Source: an uncultured Devosia sp. | Lineage (GTDB): Bacteria; Pseudomonadota; Alphaproteobacteria; Rhizobiales; Devosiaceae | Assembly (NCBI GenBank): GCA_934553185.1 | Contig: CAKTFF010000101.1 | Location: forward strand, 1 to 7,202 | DNA: 7,202 nucleotides | Direction of reading: 5' to 3' | Part shown: piece by piece, positions 6,180 through 7,202 of the stretch | How positions within the stretch are numbered: position 1 is the first letter of the stretch | How the letters are laid out: every line of letters starts with the position of its first letter | The notes under the pieces: model-generated | Databases searched by the model: none | What the model was told of the DNA's origin: nothing | What the model saw: only the letters and a program-made list of their open reading frames with translations | Position numbers and translations under genes: made by a program

Positions 6180-7127
6180 ATGAGAAGTGAACTGGCAGGC
6201 GCAACAACCCTGGTTTGCCTTGTCCTGGCCGTGTTTCTCGGCGTTGCCTTCGTGCTTCCCGAAACGCCGCTGACCGTGGTGTCGTCCAACCTTCGGCCCT
6301 ATCTGGCGATTGGGCTGCTCGTCTTGAGCGCTGTTCTGCTGCTGGCGGGGCGGCCGGGCAGAGCCGCCCTTTTCGCTCTGGTCGCAGGCGGTGCCGGCCT
6401 TCATGTGGCAAGCGTAATCGTGCAGCAGCGCGGCCAGTGGGACCTTGCCGGTGCCCGCCCCGGCAGCACGGAGGTGCGGCTTCTGAGCTTTAATATCTAT
6501 AATCGCAATGACGCCAACGGCCCAGCCATCGCCAACTTCCTGGCAGGGAGCGATGCCGAGGTGGTGATGGTCATGGAAGCCGGTCCCATAGAGGCGCATC
6601 TGCCGCAACTGGCCGAAACCTATCCCTATCGCGTCGGCTGCGGCGAGCGAACCGATACCTGCGACCTGCTGATCCTCTCGCGCCGCCCGATCCTTGACGC
6701 CGAAGTCGATTCCCTTGGGCCCATCTCACCTGACCGCTACATGTCCATCGCCGTTGAGATCGACAACAGAAGGGTGACCTTTGTCGCCGCTCATCTGGTG
6801 AAGCCCTATTTCGACGGTTACGGCTGGCTCGAAGTGCGCCGGCTCGGCCGCAAGCTCGAGGAAATGGATGGACCCGTGGTGGTAGCGGGCGATTTCAACG
6901 CCGCATCATGGTCGAGCACAATGGAACTGCTGATCGGACGGACAGGCCTTGAGACCGGTCCGTGGCCCGTGGGCACCTGGCCCTCCGAGTTCGGGACATT
7001 GGGTCTGCCCATCGATCATGTCCTGGCGCGGGACGGTGCCCACGTGGTGAGCAAGGATCCGCTCCAAAACAGTTTTGGATCCAACCATCGTGGCCTGCTG
7101 AGCACCATTTCATTGACGCCAGGCTAG
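6180..7127 (+). CDS. Membrane-anchored endonuclease/exonuclease/phosphatase (EEP) family protein
   Basis: A 315-residue protein. Three hydrophobic segments at about 8-26, 40-56 and 62-81 anchor it in the inner membrane, and a complete EEP domain follows from about 98. The metal and catalytic motifs are all present: Asn105 in SFNIYN, Glu133 in VMEAG, His205 in AAHL, Asp238 and Asn240 in GDFN, Asp279-His280 in PIDHV and His303 in SNHRG. It is therefore probably an active metal-dependent phosphoesterase; nucleic acids, phospholipids or other phosphodiesters are all possible substrates. Membrane-anchored members of this family are common in proteobacteria and mostly uncharacterised. The ATG at 6180 is preferred because GGGAG (6167-6171) lies 8 nt upstream. 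An in-frame TTG at 6165 would add five residues. The gene is divergent from the peptidase gene. Confidence 0.9.
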   Translation: MRSELAGATTLVCLVLAVFLGVAFVLPETPLTVVSSNLRPYLAIGLLVLSAVLLLAGRPGRAALFALVAGGAGLHVASVIVQQRGQWDLAGARPGSTEVRLLSFNIYNRNDANGPAIANFLAGSDAEVVMVMEAGPIEAHLPQLAETYPYRVGCGERTDTCDLLILSRRPILDAEVDSLGPISPDRYMSIAVEIDNRRVTFVAAHLVKPYFDGYGWLEVRRLGRKLEEMDGPVVVAGDFNAASWSSTMELLIGRTGLETGPWPVGTWPSEFGTLGLPIDHVLARDGAHVVSKDPLQNSFGSNHRGLLSTISLTPG

Positions 7128-7202
7128 GTCCGTGGTCCCGGCCAGAGTCTAAAGGAGTCTTGGAGTGTTGCTAAAGTGCAGTTGATTTAGCTGGTGATAG
7201 GC
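7128..7202. other. Intergenic end of the window, no gene seen
   Basis: The last 75 bases contain no supported coding sequence or terminator. AAAGGAG (7151-7157) resembles a ribosome binding site, but the nearby TTG and GTG codons run into stops within a few codons. The stretch may be the start of a promoter region for a gene beyond the window. Confidence 0.5.

Noticed and set aside
7151..7202. Start of a further gene after AAAGGAG
   Set aside because: The nearby TTG and GTG codons reach stop codons within a few triplets.

Overview
This is a GC-rich bacterial window with five long genes and no RNA genes, insertion sequences or CRISPR. The protein families point to an alphaproteobacterium: a spike base protein of the Rcc01079 (gene transfer agent) type, a BTLCP-type cysteine peptidase, and a type I-secreted RTX enzyme. 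The genus cannot be decided from the sequence.

Left part (1-1947, minus strand): the first 649 residues of a secreted polysaccharide lyase of the pectate lyase (PL1) type. It has no signal peptide. It carries two EF-hand-like calcium loops, a domain resembling type I secretion target domains, a Pro/Val repeat linker and the start of an RTX repeat region. The gene runs out of the window at base 1. A 182-bp divergent intergenic region (1948-2129) holds several inverted repeats.

Middle part (2130-5509, plus strand): a small spike base protein is followed with no gap (TAG then ATG) by an SGNH/GDSL-type hydrolase with a C-terminal beta-rich region. This looks like a two-gene phage or gene-transfer-agent spike module, with no other virion genes in view. 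After 56-65 bp comes a membrane protein with three N-terminal membrane segments and five degenerate 46-48-residue helical (TPR-like) repeats. Its function is unknown.

Right part (5506-7127): a periplasmic LapG-like transglutaminase-type cysteine peptidase (minus strand) shares a CTAG stop overlap with the repeat protein. Divergent from it is a membrane-anchored endonuclease/exonuclease/phosphatase-family protein (plus strand). The last 75 bases hold no recognisable gene.

The genes do not form one obvious pathway. A possible common theme is the cell surface and extracellular polysaccharide: a secreted lyase, a spike with a putative carbohydrate esterase, and a periplasmic protease of a family that releases surface adhesins. 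That link is inference. I saw no clearly new defence or mobile system. The most interesting items are the isolated spike module, the unusual domain order of the lyase, and the unassigned membrane repeat protein.
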